NCBI RefSeq assembly: GCF_000024165.1
Contig: NC_013194.1
Location: 1,116,001-1,180,000, forward strand
Length of the DNA: 64,000 nt
From: Accumulibacter phosphatis
GTDB lineage: Bacteria > Pseudomonadota > Gammaproteobacteria > Burkholderiales > Rhodocyclaceae
Direction: 5' to 3'
In this document: piece by piece, positions 39,135 through 49,600 of the stretch
How the letters are laid out: each line of letters opens with the position of its first letter
How positions within the stretch are numbered: position 1 is the stretch's first letter
Program-made: the position numbers and the translations under genes
Notes under the pieces: model-generated
The model's database searches: none
Told to the model about the DNA's origin: nothing
What the model saw: only the letters and a program-made list of their open reading frames with translations

Positions 39135-39395
39135 GTTCGCGAGCGCGGAGCTTGTGGTGGTTTACCCGGTAGACACTGAACGCCTGTCGGCAGTCCCATC
39201 GCGCTAGTTGCTCCCCGCTGGATGCGGCGCTAGACTTTGTCCATCAACCCAAGGAGTGCCCCCGATGTCGGCCACACTGACCATCAAGCCAGACCTGAAA
39301 GCAAAACTGGAGACGCTCGCGAATGTCATGCACCGCGACCAATCCGAACTGGCCAACGAGGCCATCGGGCTGTACGTGGAGCGCGAAACGCTACT
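39135..39395. repeat. Upstream copy of the TA-locus repeat (copy A)
   Basis: This stretch, covering the promoter region and first half of the RHH antitoxin gene, is repeated in the same orientation at about 41736-42000. The longest shared run is GATGCGGCGCTAGACTTTGT and on to the start codon; the identity falls in the coding part. A second block of similarity joins 39660-39783 (toxin 3' end) with about 42000-42120. Confidence 0.8.
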
Positions 39396-39504
39396 GCTGG
39401 AAAAGATCCGGAACGGCTTGGCGCAGGCCGAACGCGGGGAGTTTGTACCGGACGGTGAGATGGACGCGTTTTTTGCGGAGCACGGGTTCATCGTCGAACC
39501 ATGA
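39265..39504 (+). CDS. RHH-type antitoxin of a ParE-family TA pair
   Basis: A protein of 79 residues from the ATG at 39265, with AAGGAG upstream. SATLTIKPDLKAKLETLANV is the ribbon and first helix of a ribbon-helix-helix DNA-binding domain, followed by RDQSELANEAIGLYVERE. The C-terminal GEFVPDGEMDAFFAEHG is the flexible toxin-binding tail common to ParD/CopG-like antitoxins. The stop overlaps the toxin ATG (ATGA), so the two are coupled. Expected role: neutralising the toxin and repressing the operon. Confidence 0.86.
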   Translation: MSATLTIKPDLKAKLETLANVMHRDQSELANEAIGLYVERETLLLEKIRNGLAQAERGEFVPDGEMDAFFAEHGFIVEP

Positions 39505-39785
39505 GGGTTCGCTATACCCCCCAAGCCAAGTCCGACCTCGCAGAGATCTTCTCTTTCATCGCCCGGGACAATCCTGCCGCCGCGCGACGGGTTGTGGCTG
39601 ACATCCGTAGAGACATCATGCTGGTATCCGACAATCCTGGAATCGGTCGGCCCGGGCGCATTGCCGGAACCAGGGAACTTGTCATTTCCCAGTTGCCGTA
39701 TATCGCGGCATATCGGCAACAATCCGCGGGGATCGATGTGCTGGCGGTTCTTCACACCGCGCGCGACTGGCCGCAATCACTGTAG
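39501..39785 (+). CDS. RelE/ParE-family toxin
   Basis: A protein of 94 residues with the ParE/RelE fold: RYTPQAKSDLAEIFSFIARD at the start, then DNPGIGRPGRIAGTRELVI and YIAAYRQQSAGIDVLAVLHTARDW at the end. The conserved Arg, YRQ and HTARDW are typical of ParE-type toxins; DNA gyrase is the usual ParE target, but RelE-like mRNA cleavage cannot be excluded from sequence. Appears intact. Its start overlaps the antitoxin stop. Confidence 0.88.
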   Translation: MRVRYTPQAKSDLAEIFSFIARDNPAAARRVVADIRRDIMLVSDNPGIGRPGRIAGTRELVISQLPYIAAYRQQSAGIDVLAVLHTARDWPQSL

Positions 39786-40665
39786 CGCGAAAGCAATGCT
39801 TTTGCTTTATCCGCAACGGCGTTCGAAGAATCAAAGAGGTCGTAGGTGAGCGGTGTTCGGTGCAGGACTTCAGTGGCTTGGAAATGCGCCTGCTTGGCGA
39901 TAGCCTCGGCGCAAGGGGGCTTGGGCATGACCGGCAACATAGAGAATCTGATCCTTGAACACCCGCGCAGTGGGGGGCAGGACCGCGTAGAGAGTGAGTT
40001 GCGGGAGGTCGCCACCCGTCCGATCAGCCTCGCAGCCAGCACCGCCGCCGGTCGGCGCGACAGTGTGCGCAATTATGAGGATGTCATCTGACAACGGTCG
40101 GGCATCGACCAGATCAAGGTGCGAATCGACCGGCGGCTGCAAATCGTGGGTGGAGGCATCACCCGCCGGGGGCAGCGCGGTTACGCGACGAGTATGGTTT
40201 TGCTTCGGCCCGCCGCTTCCTACGCCAGTCGCGAAACGTCGCGCCTGCTCGGCGCTGAAGGGGGCGATCAAGGTTACTGCCCCCCCGGAAGCTGCGGCCA
40301 GTTGAGCCCAGTCTTGCCGTTGCGTGCCGTGCCCGTCTCGAACCTTCTGATCCAAATGGCCATGAATTAATTATACTGTCCCCGAAATGCCCCGAAATGC
40401 CATCAAGCGTACACTCGGACGCTGGCTCCTCCAAGGCCGCGACGCCCTCGACAACATCACCTCGGTCTTCAACGAACTCATCAAGAACCTCGTCCAGATA
40501 AAACCAAACCGGTCATACCCCAGGAAATTCACCCAAAAACCACATTTATCACACGCTTACAAAAGTGGAGTATGACAAGGTTCTGATAGGTTCAGAGCAT
40601 TGAGGGGCCGCGAGGCTTCTTCCTATCCCGATTATGTTTCAACCACTCAAGTATGGAGGCCCTGA
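39786..40665. other. About 880 bases without a convincing gene
   Basis: Several short open frames exist on both strands here, but none has a ribosome site plus a recognisable domain. A 62-codon frame at 40387-40575 begins MPRNAIKRTLGRWLLQGRD and is preceded by TATACTGTCCCCGAAATG. That sequence has the flavour of insertion-sequence or REP-type debris, but no transposase is present. The base composition falls towards 40500-40660 (A/T-rich), where the next gene's promoter must lie. Confidence 0.5.
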
Positions 40666-41667
40666 ATGGGCGATTTGATTGAGCACTCAGAGAATGATAA
40701 TGGCAATGTGGAAGTTGTGAGAGTAGGCGAAGCCGGCTCCCGTGTCTCACTCAAGGTATATCAGGACATCTATCACCAGGTAACCGGCCGGACCGAACAG
40801 ATACGGAAGCGTTATTCGGATAACTTATTGGTCGAGTTTGCTGAGGTCGAGCAGTTGCACTTCAAAGTTCAGCAGCTCTGCGACGTACATAAGATCGTTG
40901 CACGCAATGAGGTTATTTCGGTCTTCCATGACAAAGAACGAAAAGAGCAATTCACATCCTTCGACCGGTTCCGTGCATACAACACCAACGCGGCTAGCCC
41001 AACCGTTAGTATCGTTCTGAAGTACAACTTTTCAATTGTCCCGGCAGGTCTTGAGCTACCGCAAGAATATGCGGTGTCGATACGCCTTACATCACGTGCG
41101 GCGATGCTCCAACAGATCGAACAGGAAGCGCCGCCATTTCTGCGTGGTCATCTTGCCGGCTTTGTCGCACTAATTACGGCAGAGGTGACGATTGACTACG
41201 CGGATTACGTGATCGCTCGCGGGTTCCTAGAAGCATTCGACGAGTGGCTTCGAGGGTGCAGGAAAACCCCGCCGGTACCGTTTTTGAATTCTTTGCGTAG
41301 GTGGTCGGGCTACATACCTGGTGCTGCAAAGCTTGTGGTTGGTGCCCTTCTTAGTTGGTTCGCGTTCCAGTCAGTGCCCACATATTTCAATACATCGATC
41401 CAGACTGACGTCTGGGCTCGCTTTTTCGTTGTCTACGCGGGTGGTGCTCTCATCCTTGTCCCGCTCATGGGAACCATTGGTAGTTTTATCGAGGAAGCAA
41501 TTGATAGTTACCCTGATCTTTCCTACCTAAAACTAAACAAGGGCGATATCAATCTGATAGATGAATTTTCAGACAGAAAGCGCGCGATCATGATCAAGAT
41601 CGCACTTAGCGGCGTATTTGCTGTTGCACTAAACATTGTCGCGACAAAGCTCGAGCGATTCCTGTGA
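40666..41667 (+). CDS. Orphan membrane protein of unknown function, lower GC
   Basis: A protein of 333 residues that I do not recognise. Residues 1-200 are hydrophilic and helical (VYQDIYHQVTGRTEQIRKRY, FAEVEQLHFKVQQLCDVHKI). Three TM helices follow at about 219-240, 252-275 and 305-328, with a short loop between the last two (KLNKGDINLIDEFSDRK). Its base composition is clearly lower in GC than the neighbours, with codons such as AAT, AAA and GAT common, which suggests recent transfer. It lies between the two copies of an RHH/ParE TA locus. ATG start; GGAGG about ten bases upstream. A role in defence or stress is possible but has no direct support. Confidence 0.75.
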   Translation: MGDLIEHSENDNGNVEVVRVGEAGSRVSLKVYQDIYHQVTGRTEQIRKRYSDNLLVEFAEVEQLHFKVQQLCDVHKIVARNEVISVFHDKERKEQFTSFDRFRAYNTNAASPTVSIVLKYNFSIVPAGLELPQEYAVSIRLTSRAAMLQQIEQEAPPFLRGHLAGFVALITAEVTIDYADYVIARGFLEAFDEWLRGCRKTPPVPFLNSLRRWSGYIPGAAKLVVGALLSWFAFQSVPTYFNTSIQTDVWARFFVVYAGGALILVPLMGTIGSFIEEAIDSYPDLSYLKLNKGDINLIDEFSDRKRAIMIKIALSGVFAVALNIVATKLERFL

Positions 41668-41735
41668 AACATAATCGGGTAAGGGCCGGCAGTAGAGTTC
41701 CGGTAGAGTTCCGGGTAGAGTTCCGGGAATTCCGC

Positions 41736-42000
41736 GTTCGCGAGCGTGGCGCTTGTGGTCGCTTGTCGGGTCGACAGCGACCGCCTGTTGGCGGTCCGAT
41801 CTCGCTGATTGCTCCCCGCAGGATGCGGCGCTAGACTTTGTCCATCAACGCATGGAGCGCCCCCGATGTCGGCCACACTGACCCGCAAGCCCGACCTGAA
41901 GGAGAAACTCGAGATACTCGCGGAGGGCATGCGCCGCGACCAGTCCAAACTGGTCGACGAGGCCATCGGGCTGTGCCGGGAGTACGCAACGCTGATGCGC
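41736..42000. repeat. Downstream copy of the TA-locus repeat (copy B)
   Basis: Direct repeat of about 39135-39395, with the same upstream box and the antitoxin start. Just before it, GTAGAGTTCCGG recurs three times (41692-41728). Together with copy A it brackets the lower-GC orphan gene. Confidence 0.8.
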
Positions 42001-42118
42001 ACACTGCCGGAAGCCGGGAACCTGGAGTTTCCAGCCTGCTGTACAGCGCGGCATGTCCGCAACAATCCGGGGTCGTCGATTTGCTGACGGCCCTCCAGAT
42101 CGACTGGCCGAAGTCACT
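41866..42118 (+). pseudogene. Decayed second antitoxin/toxin copy
   Basis: The ATG at 41866 opens SATLTRKPDLKEKLEILAEG, a clear homologue of the intact RHH antitoxin at 39265. After about 45 codons an internal deletion of about 260 bases, judged against copy A, joins it out of frame to the 3' end of the toxin gene. The frame stops at 42087. The joined part corresponds to 39660-39783 (GTRELVISQLPY... in the intact toxin). It can make a 73-residue hybrid at most, with an intact DNA-binding N-terminus but no toxin and no toxin-binding tail. It might still bind the TA operator (speculative). Confidence 0.75.
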
Positions 42119-42139
42119 TCGGTTCTCGCCAACACGCCG

Positions 42140-43150
42140 ATGCGAATTCAAAGCTTCCTGGCTCTAGCCTTGTTTCTCATGGGCGTCGCTGCCGCGGGCA
42201 TCGCCATGCTCACTCAGCCCTTCGTGCAGGCGGTCACCTCGCAGGCGCCGCAGGTTGACGTCAAGCGACTTGAGGCTCACGTCAGGCATCTCTCCGTGGA
42301 TCTCTATCCGCGCAGCTTCGATCAATTGCGCAACATCGACCTCGCCGCGCAGTACATCCTCGCTGAGTTGACGGCCGCGGGCGGCGCGGTGACAGTACAA
42401 GACGTTCTCGTGGATGAGGTCAGGTACCGGAACATCGTCGCCAGATTCGGTCCGGTGTCCGGCCCTCTGCTGGTCATCGGAGCGCACTACGATTCGCATG
42501 GCGATGCCCACGGCGGCGCCAAGGATCCACGTGGCTATACGCGAGAAACCCACACGCCGGGAGCGGATGACAACGCCAGCGGCATCGCCGGTCTGCTCGA
42601 GCTCGCCCGTCTCGTCGGTCGCACCACCCAGCTCCGACCAATCGAACTCGTTGCGTACACCCTCGAAGAGCCGCCGCACTTTCGCACCGAACATATGGGC
42701 AGTGCATGGCATGCGCGCTCGCTTCGCGCAGCAGGTCGGGAGGTGGAGTTCATGCTGTCTCTCGAGATGATCGGCTACTTCTCCGACGAACCGGGAAGTC
42801 AGAGCTATCCGGTCGCCGCGATGTCACATCTTTACTCCGATCGCGGCGACTTCATCGCGCTCGTCGGCAGCTTGAGCAACTTCGCCTTGCTGCGTCGCAT
42901 CAAGGCCGTCATGGCTGGCGCGACCAGCCTGCCTGTCTATTCCATCAACGCGCCGCCATGGCTTCAGGGCATCGACTTTTCCGACCATCTCAGCTATTGG
43001 CACGCAGGCTTTCCCGCGTTCATGGTCACAGACACCGCGTTCATGCGCAACCGCAACTATCATCTGGCGGGCGATACCTACGACAAACTCGACTACGTGC
43101 GCATGGCAAAGGTCGTCCAGGCCGTGTATGCGGTCACGCAGCAACGCTGA
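42140..43150 (+). CDS. Exported M28-family aminopeptidase-like protein
   Basis: A protein of 336 residues with an N-terminal signal anchor (RIQSFLALALFLMGVAAAGI) and a zinc-peptidase domain of the M28 type. Metal ligands: His/Asp in VIGAHYDSHG, Asp in TPGADDNASGIAG, catalytic Glu-Glu in YTLEEPPHF, and His in RNRNYHLAGDTYDKLDY. Such enzymes remove N-terminal amino acids from peptides outside the cytoplasm. The ATG at 42140 was chosen for the signal sequence; the longer frame runs back through the decayed TA copy. Single-gene unit. Confidence 0.88.
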   Translation: MRIQSFLALALFLMGVAAAGIAMLTQPFVQAVTSQAPQVDVKRLEAHVRHLSVDLYPRSFDQLRNIDLAAQYILAELTAAGGAVTVQDVLVDEVRYRNIVARFGPVSGPLLVIGAHYDSHGDAHGGAKDPRGYTRETHTPGADDNASGIAGLLELARLVGRTTQLRPIELVAYTLEEPPHFRTEHMGSAWHARSLRAAGREVEFMLSLEMIGYFSDEPGSQSYPVAAMSHLYSDRGDFIALVGSLSNFALLRRIKAVMAGATSLPVYSINAPPWLQGIDFSDHLSYWHAGFPAFMVTDTAFMRNRNYHLAGDTYDKLDYVRMAKVVQAVYAVTQQR

Positions 43151-43350
43151 TGAGGCGAGGGTCAACGCACGGAAAATTCCAGCCAACACAGCGCGCGTGA
43201 TTTCATGGTATCGTCAACGCGTTCTGCTGGATGTCGGCCTTGACCCAAGTCTCATGTCGATCCTGGCCTGACTGAAGGCCCCGAGCAGGACGGTGACGGC
43301 TTTGCTGGACTCGATTACCTTGACCGCACGATCACGTCGAAGTCAATGAA

Positions 43351-43803
43351 ATGAATAGCACACCGCGGCGCCTGATGAAGACATCGTTCTGCAACCTGTT
43401 ATCGGCAGCTTCGCTGGGGTGCCTGCTGACTTCGTTCAGCCAGCCGGCCGTCGGTGAAATCATCCTGGGTCCGGCGCCAGGTGCGAGTCTTTCCGCACAG
43501 TCGGCCCAGTACAACCGTCAACGCGCCATCCTCGAACGTTCGCGGAATGACAACGGCGAGTTTCGGGTCAGCCCCAATATCATTCTGATCGACGGGTACA
43601 ACACTTGGGGCGGCGTCAATACCTGGGGTGGTGTCAACGCCTGGGGCGGCCCCAATAGCTGGGCGGCTACCGGGTCGGCAGCGGCTTACGGGGCGGCGTA
43701 CAACCGGCGGCAGGCAATCGCCAATCAGGTCTTCATGGGTAACCACTCGTCGAGCCACCACCACAGCGAACGCGCCAACGCGTACCGCAATCGCGGCCAC
43801 TAA
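43351..43803 (+). CDS. Small exported protein with Trp-Gly-Gly repeats
   Basis: A protein of 150 residues (142 if the ATG at 43375 is used); neither start has a strong ribosome site. A signal peptide (KTSFCNLLSAASLGCLLTSF) ends near QPAVGE. In the middle are three to four repeats of the NTWGGVNTWGG type, encoded by near-perfect 15-base tandem repeats (about 43602-43660). The C-terminus is His/Ser/Asn-rich (NHSSSHHHSERANAYR) and could bind metal. No known family recognised. Confidence 0.6.
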   Translation: MNSTPRRLMKTSFCNLLSAASLGCLLTSFSQPAVGEIILGPAPGASLSAQSAQYNRQRAILERSRNDNGEFRVSPNIILIDGYNTWGGVNTWGGVNAWGGPNSWAATGSAAAYGAAYNRRQAIANQVFMGNHSSSHHHSERANAYRNRGH

Positions 43804-43857
43804 GTCCGTCTCTACCCACCGCGCAGTCTCGTCGTCGCGCAGTCTCGCTGTCTTCCT

Positions 43858-43901
43858 CCTCGTCGTCCTCGTCGTCCTCGTCGTCCTCGTCGTCCTCGTC
43901 G
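43858..43901. repeat. Nine-base tandem repeat (CCTCGTCGT)
   Basis: Five units of CCTCGTCGT in direct tandem, the last slightly changed. It lies in the 110-base gap between two converging genes. Simple repeats of this kind can slip; no coding role is evident. Confidence 0.85.
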
Positions 43902-43912
43902 CCGGAAGTGCG

Positions 43913-44047
43913 TTACTGCCTCACGTCGTTTGACGCGGCTTGGCGAGTCAGCCAACCCACGAGCAGGCCGGCGCCTGGCAGGGACAAACAGGCGATCATG
44001 ACAAAGACGCCAAGGCCTTCGCTGATGGCAGGGATATCGGTTCTCAT
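43913..44047 (-). CDS. Small membrane protein (44 residues)
   Basis: The ATG at 44047 has a near-perfect AAGGAGCAGCAAA upstream. The frame encodes MRTDIPAISEGLG, one TM helix (VFVMIACLSLPGAGLLVGWL) and a short polar tail (TRQAASNDVRQ). The ribosome site and helix are the only evidence. It ends just beyond the nine-base repeat. No function can be assigned. Confidence 0.5.
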   Translation of the reverse strand: MRTDIPAISEGLGVFVMIACLSLPGAGLLVGWLTRQAASNDVRQ

Positions 44048-44443
44048 TTTGCTGCTCCTTGTAGCTGTGCTGGTCTGATCAGGCGCCAGACCACTTTTCA
44101 TGGCGCTTGCGAGTTGCCGCTTCACGGGGTCGATGGCCTGGCGGGGAACGATGAAACCTCAGCCTATGGATACGGAGCCTTCATCCGTCGGAGCGAACCA
44201 TTGGCGCAGGCGAACGGCTGGTCGTCGTGAACGGAGCCAGCTCGGAGGCGCAAACGGCTCCAGGAAAGTCGCATCGCGGGGTCTGGTTCGGCCGCCACGG
44301 GGGCGACGGAGACGGCGGCAGCTTTGCCTTGCGCCAGGCGACGAGAAGCTGCCCGACGCAAGCACGCGGGTGGATCTCGCCGGTGGTTCCAGCAAGCCGA
44401 CGGCAAGTCCTGATCGGCCTTGCTCGTGCCGACAAGGTGCCGG
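44048..44443. other. About 400 bases without a convincing gene
   Basis: Short open frames cross here on both strands, but none has a good ribosome site, membrane helix or domain. The stretch probably holds the promoter of the small membrane gene on the minus strand and the downstream region of the RRM gene. Confidence 0.5.
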
Positions 44444-44710
44444 CTAGCGGTGGCGCATGCCGCCGCTGCCGCGTGCCATCGCTTCGTTGACGCGCAGCGG
44501 CTTGCCGTGTAGATCCTTGCCGTCGAGGGCGGCGATGGCAGCCAGTGAATGCGCCTTGCCGGGCATTTCGACGAAGCCGAAGCCCTTCGAGACGCCACTG
44601 AACATTTCGCGCATCACCTGCACTGACTTGACCTGACCGAAGGCCTTGAACAGATCGGTAAGTTCCGTTTCGGTTGTTTCGGCGGCGAGATTGCCCACGA
44701 AGATATTCAT
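44444..44710 (-). CDS. RRM-domain RNA-binding protein
   Basis: A single-RRM protein of 88 residues of the type common in Betaproteobacteria and Cyanobacteria (glycine-rich Rbp). RNP2 is NIFVGNL at the N-terminus, and RNP1 is SKGFGFVEM in the middle. The tail is short, Arg/Gly-rich (ARGSGGMRHR). Binds single-stranded RNA; often cold-induced in other bacteria. It lies 55 bases downstream of the RhlE-type helicase on the same strand, so the two may act together on structured RNA. Confidence 0.92.
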   Translation of the reverse strand: MNIFVGNLAAETTETELTDLFKAFGQVKSVQVMREMFSGVSKGFGFVEMPGKAHSLAAIAALDGKDLHGKPLRVNEAMARGSGGMRHR

Positions 44711-44765
44711 TGCCGACTCCTGATCAAGCGTTGTGAAGAGTGAAGGATGCGGCCGGCCAGCGGCC

Positions 44766-46211
<1,446 letters not shown>

Positions 46212-46613
46212 ATGAATCTCCGGGAACGACCTGCTGTGGCATGACGCCATCAGAGCCGGTTCAGGCGGGTACGACGATTGGAATGGGGGCTGCGGGCAGC
46301 GGCGCGAAAAGGCACGCGTCGGGACGAAACAGCGGAGCGAGCTGCCGACCGGATGAAACGCGGCTCGGCTCCGGGGCAGAAGATACACGCTTTCGGCGGC
46401 CGCAGGCGGAAAAGGAGGCAAAGCCGCGTTTTGTGCGAGCCCGGCAGGCGTCGGGACGGCGCCCGGAACGGTGGTTCAGGCTTGCCGCGGCCAGCGCTTG
46501 CATGCCCGTTCGGCGGACTGCCGAGGAGGGTGCGTGGACACCTGGCGGACCGCAGGCTGGTCCACTGCGCAGCTTGCGGTGCCCCGGCGCGATGGCGGCG
46601 CGTTCCGCACGCG
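46212..46613. other. About 400 bases without a gene
   Basis: Upstream region of the helicase and downstream end of the CHAT gene, both on the minus strand. It would give the helicase a long 5' leader if the promoter is distal. Overlapping short frames here follow the GC-rich codon pattern and have no start signals. Confidence 0.5.
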
Positions 46614-49600
46614 TCAACGCTCGGGGTCGCCGAACAGGGCGTAGGGCGCCCAATGGAAGGGATGGCGCCAGCGACCGTCACCCAGCTTGCCGTCGATCAG
46701 GGCGAGCTGCGCCTGCCGCAGGCTCTCGCTGCGCGAGACGCTGCCACCCGCCTGCGTCTGGAAAGTCGCCGTGCTGAGCGCGGCGGCGGAGTCCGAATCG
46801 ACCGCCCAATGGGTCGCCAGTACCGACCGTGCACCGGCAAAGAAGAAGCCGCGCACCAGACCGGACATGGCGCCACCACCCGGTTCGCCGGCCGCGGTGT
46901 TGCACGCCGAGAGCAAAACCCACTGTGCGTTCAGGCGCAAGCCAAGCACGTCGTCGAGTTCGAGCAGCGGTGATTCGCGCGCGTCGGCGGTGACCGCCAT
47001 CGCCAGCGCCGGCTTCGAGATGCCGGGAAGTTCGCCGGGCATCAGCCCGTGTGTCGCGAAGGCGACGACGCGGCGGTCGAGCAGCTTTGCCTCGACAACG
47101 GCACGGCGCGTCGCCCGGGAACCGAACAGCAGATCGGTCTGCGGATCGGCGCCGAGCGCGGCGGCGACCGCGAGCAGTTCGCCGCGGGTCTCGGGCAAGG
47201 GCTGCATGTCGCCGTAGCGGAAGCCGCGCTCGGCATCGTAACGCGTCGCCGTGGCAGCCGGGGCGGCCTCGGCCGGGCGCTGTCGGGCCGTCGGCCCGCC
47301 GGGCGAGCGGTCGGCCTGGGCTGCCGTAGCGAGCTTGAACAGCGGATCGCCGAAACCGATCATCGCCTTCGTTGCGGCCGCCGGCTGCGCCACCCGGCGC
47401 AACGCCTGCAGCGCCGATGGCGAGGGGATTTGGGTGATCGCCACTTGGCGCACCAGCCAGGCGGGCGGTGCATCGCCTTCCGGCGCGCGCGTGACGAGTG
47501 CAGCCAGTGGCAGGCTCGCCAGCGGCCCCTGGGTGGCGACGATCAACGAGCGCAGGTCGCGCAAGTCGCGCTCGAACGGCGCCAACAAGTCGCGATAAAG
47601 GGCGTACAGGCTGGCCGGCTGCAAGGCCGGCTCGCGTCCCGGCGGCGCACTGGCGAGGTCGAGCATCGCCCGCAATTCCGCGACACGCTTGGTCAGGTCA
47701 GTGCGCGTCAGCTTGCTGGCGACAAAGCCGCTGCGGCCGTCGGCCCCGACCAGCCAGACGAGAGTCGCCGTCTCCGTCGGATGAACGAAAAGCAGCGCTT
47801 CGCCGGGACCGAGCAGGCGGCGCAGTTGTTCGGCGGTCGGCGTCGCCGGCGTGATCAGGTCGGCATAGCCGGGGAACTCGCCGGCGATCGTCTGGCGCTG
47901 CTTGTCGAGGTTGGCGCGGGCGCTCGCCGCCTCGGCCTGCTGTGCCTTGATCTGCGCGCGCACGGCCTGCGCGCGCTCCTTGTGCGCCTGGCGTTCGCCT
48001 TCCGGCAGCGCCTGGAAGGCTTCGCTCCGGGCTTCGCGCCGCAGTCGGTCGTCCTCGCTCAGCGTGCCGGCGAGGCGGGCGAACAGTGCGGCAGTCGTCT
48101 GGCGCTGCGCCTGTTCCTCCTCGACCAGCGTGCGCAGCGCCGGCGTCGCGGCCAGCACGCGCGCCGTGCTGTCAGCCAGCGCACGCTGCGTGACGCCGAG
48201 GTTGCTGCGATCGGCGAGCTGCAGGGCGCGGTTGCTGAGCGCCGGATCGACACGTTCGCCTCTGAGGGCCTGTTCGGCAACATGGCGCAGGAACTCGTCG
48301 AAGGCGATTCCGAAGACGTAGCCGCGAACACCCCGCAGGTCCAGGTCGAGCCAGCCGCCGGGGCTGTCGAGCGTCGCCGCAAAGAGTTCTTCGTAGTCGC
48401 TCATCGCCGGCTTCACGTCGCCGCGCAACAAGCGGACGACTCCGCGCACTCCGGCGGCTTCCTGCGTTTGCGGATGCTGGGCACCATACAGGCGAACGCG
48501 GTAGCGGTGCGAACGCTCCGCCTGTTCGAGCGCCTCGTCGAGGCGGCCGTTCTTCGCCCCGAGCAAGGCGAGCAGCCGCCAGTCGGAAGCCCGCGTGCGC
48601 GCCAGCACGTCGGGCGGCAGCGCGGCGAGGAACTCCCGGTAGGACTGGTCGGCCTCCTGCCAGCGTCTGAGGCCGATCAAGGCGCGGACGATTTCCTGGC
48701 GTGCCATCCAGCGCGTGTGGCTGGCGGCGCCGGCGCCGGCGCGCTGCAGCATCTCGTCCGACAGGCGTGCCGCGGCCAGCGCGGCTTCATACTGCTGGGT
48801 CGCGTTCAGGCTGGTCGCCAGCCGATAGTTCCAGCGCGCGCCGAGGCCGTCGGGGAGTTCGCCGGCGCGCCAGAGCGCCAGATTCGCCTGGGCGATGGCG
48901 ATCGCCTCCTGCGCCCGGCCGTGCCGCACCAGGGCGTAGGTGAGCATGCCGAGCGAGCCGTCGAGCCAGCCGAGGGCGTCGCGCACGGCGGGGTCGCTAC
49001 TTGCGCGGCTGCGCGCCCGCGCTGCTCGCAACTCGCTCTGCGCAAAGACGACGGCCTCGCGCAGGGTGGCCACCGAAGCCGCCGCATCGCCCTGCCAGCG
49101 CTCAATCTCGGAACGAACCTGGAGCCGGCTGACGACCAGTCGCGAGGTGGTCTTGCCCGCCGACTGGCGGATGGCCTTCTCGGCCAGTTCATCGGCGCGC
49201 GGCCAGATGCGGAAGAGCAGCGCACGGTCGTGCCCGAGAGCGGCGAAGTAGGTCTGGCGCAGGGCAACCAGTGCGCGCGTGGTCAGCGACAGTTGGCGGT
49301 CGGCCAGGAAGGGCTCGCAGGCGGCAAGCGCCTTGCCCTGGCTACCCCACTGGAACTCGGCGCTGAGATAGGTCGGAATCCACGCTTCGCCGTCGGCACG
49401 GCCGCGGCCGGCGTCGACCAGTTGCCGCGCCAGTTCGATCAGGCGCTCGTGGTCGTCGAGCACCTGGGCGGCGCGGTAGTGGCGGCGCAGCGCGTCATAG
49501 CGGGCGTCCGGCGCTTCGGGCAAGGTCTGCGCGAGCAGCCGGGCGGCTTCGTCGCTGGCCAGCGGTGTCACCGTCTCGTCCCCGTCGACGAAGGCGGTCA

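Noticed and set aside
40387..40575. Short plus-strand gene
   Set aside because: No ribosome site or domain; the preceding TGTCCCCG stretch suggests mobile-element debris.
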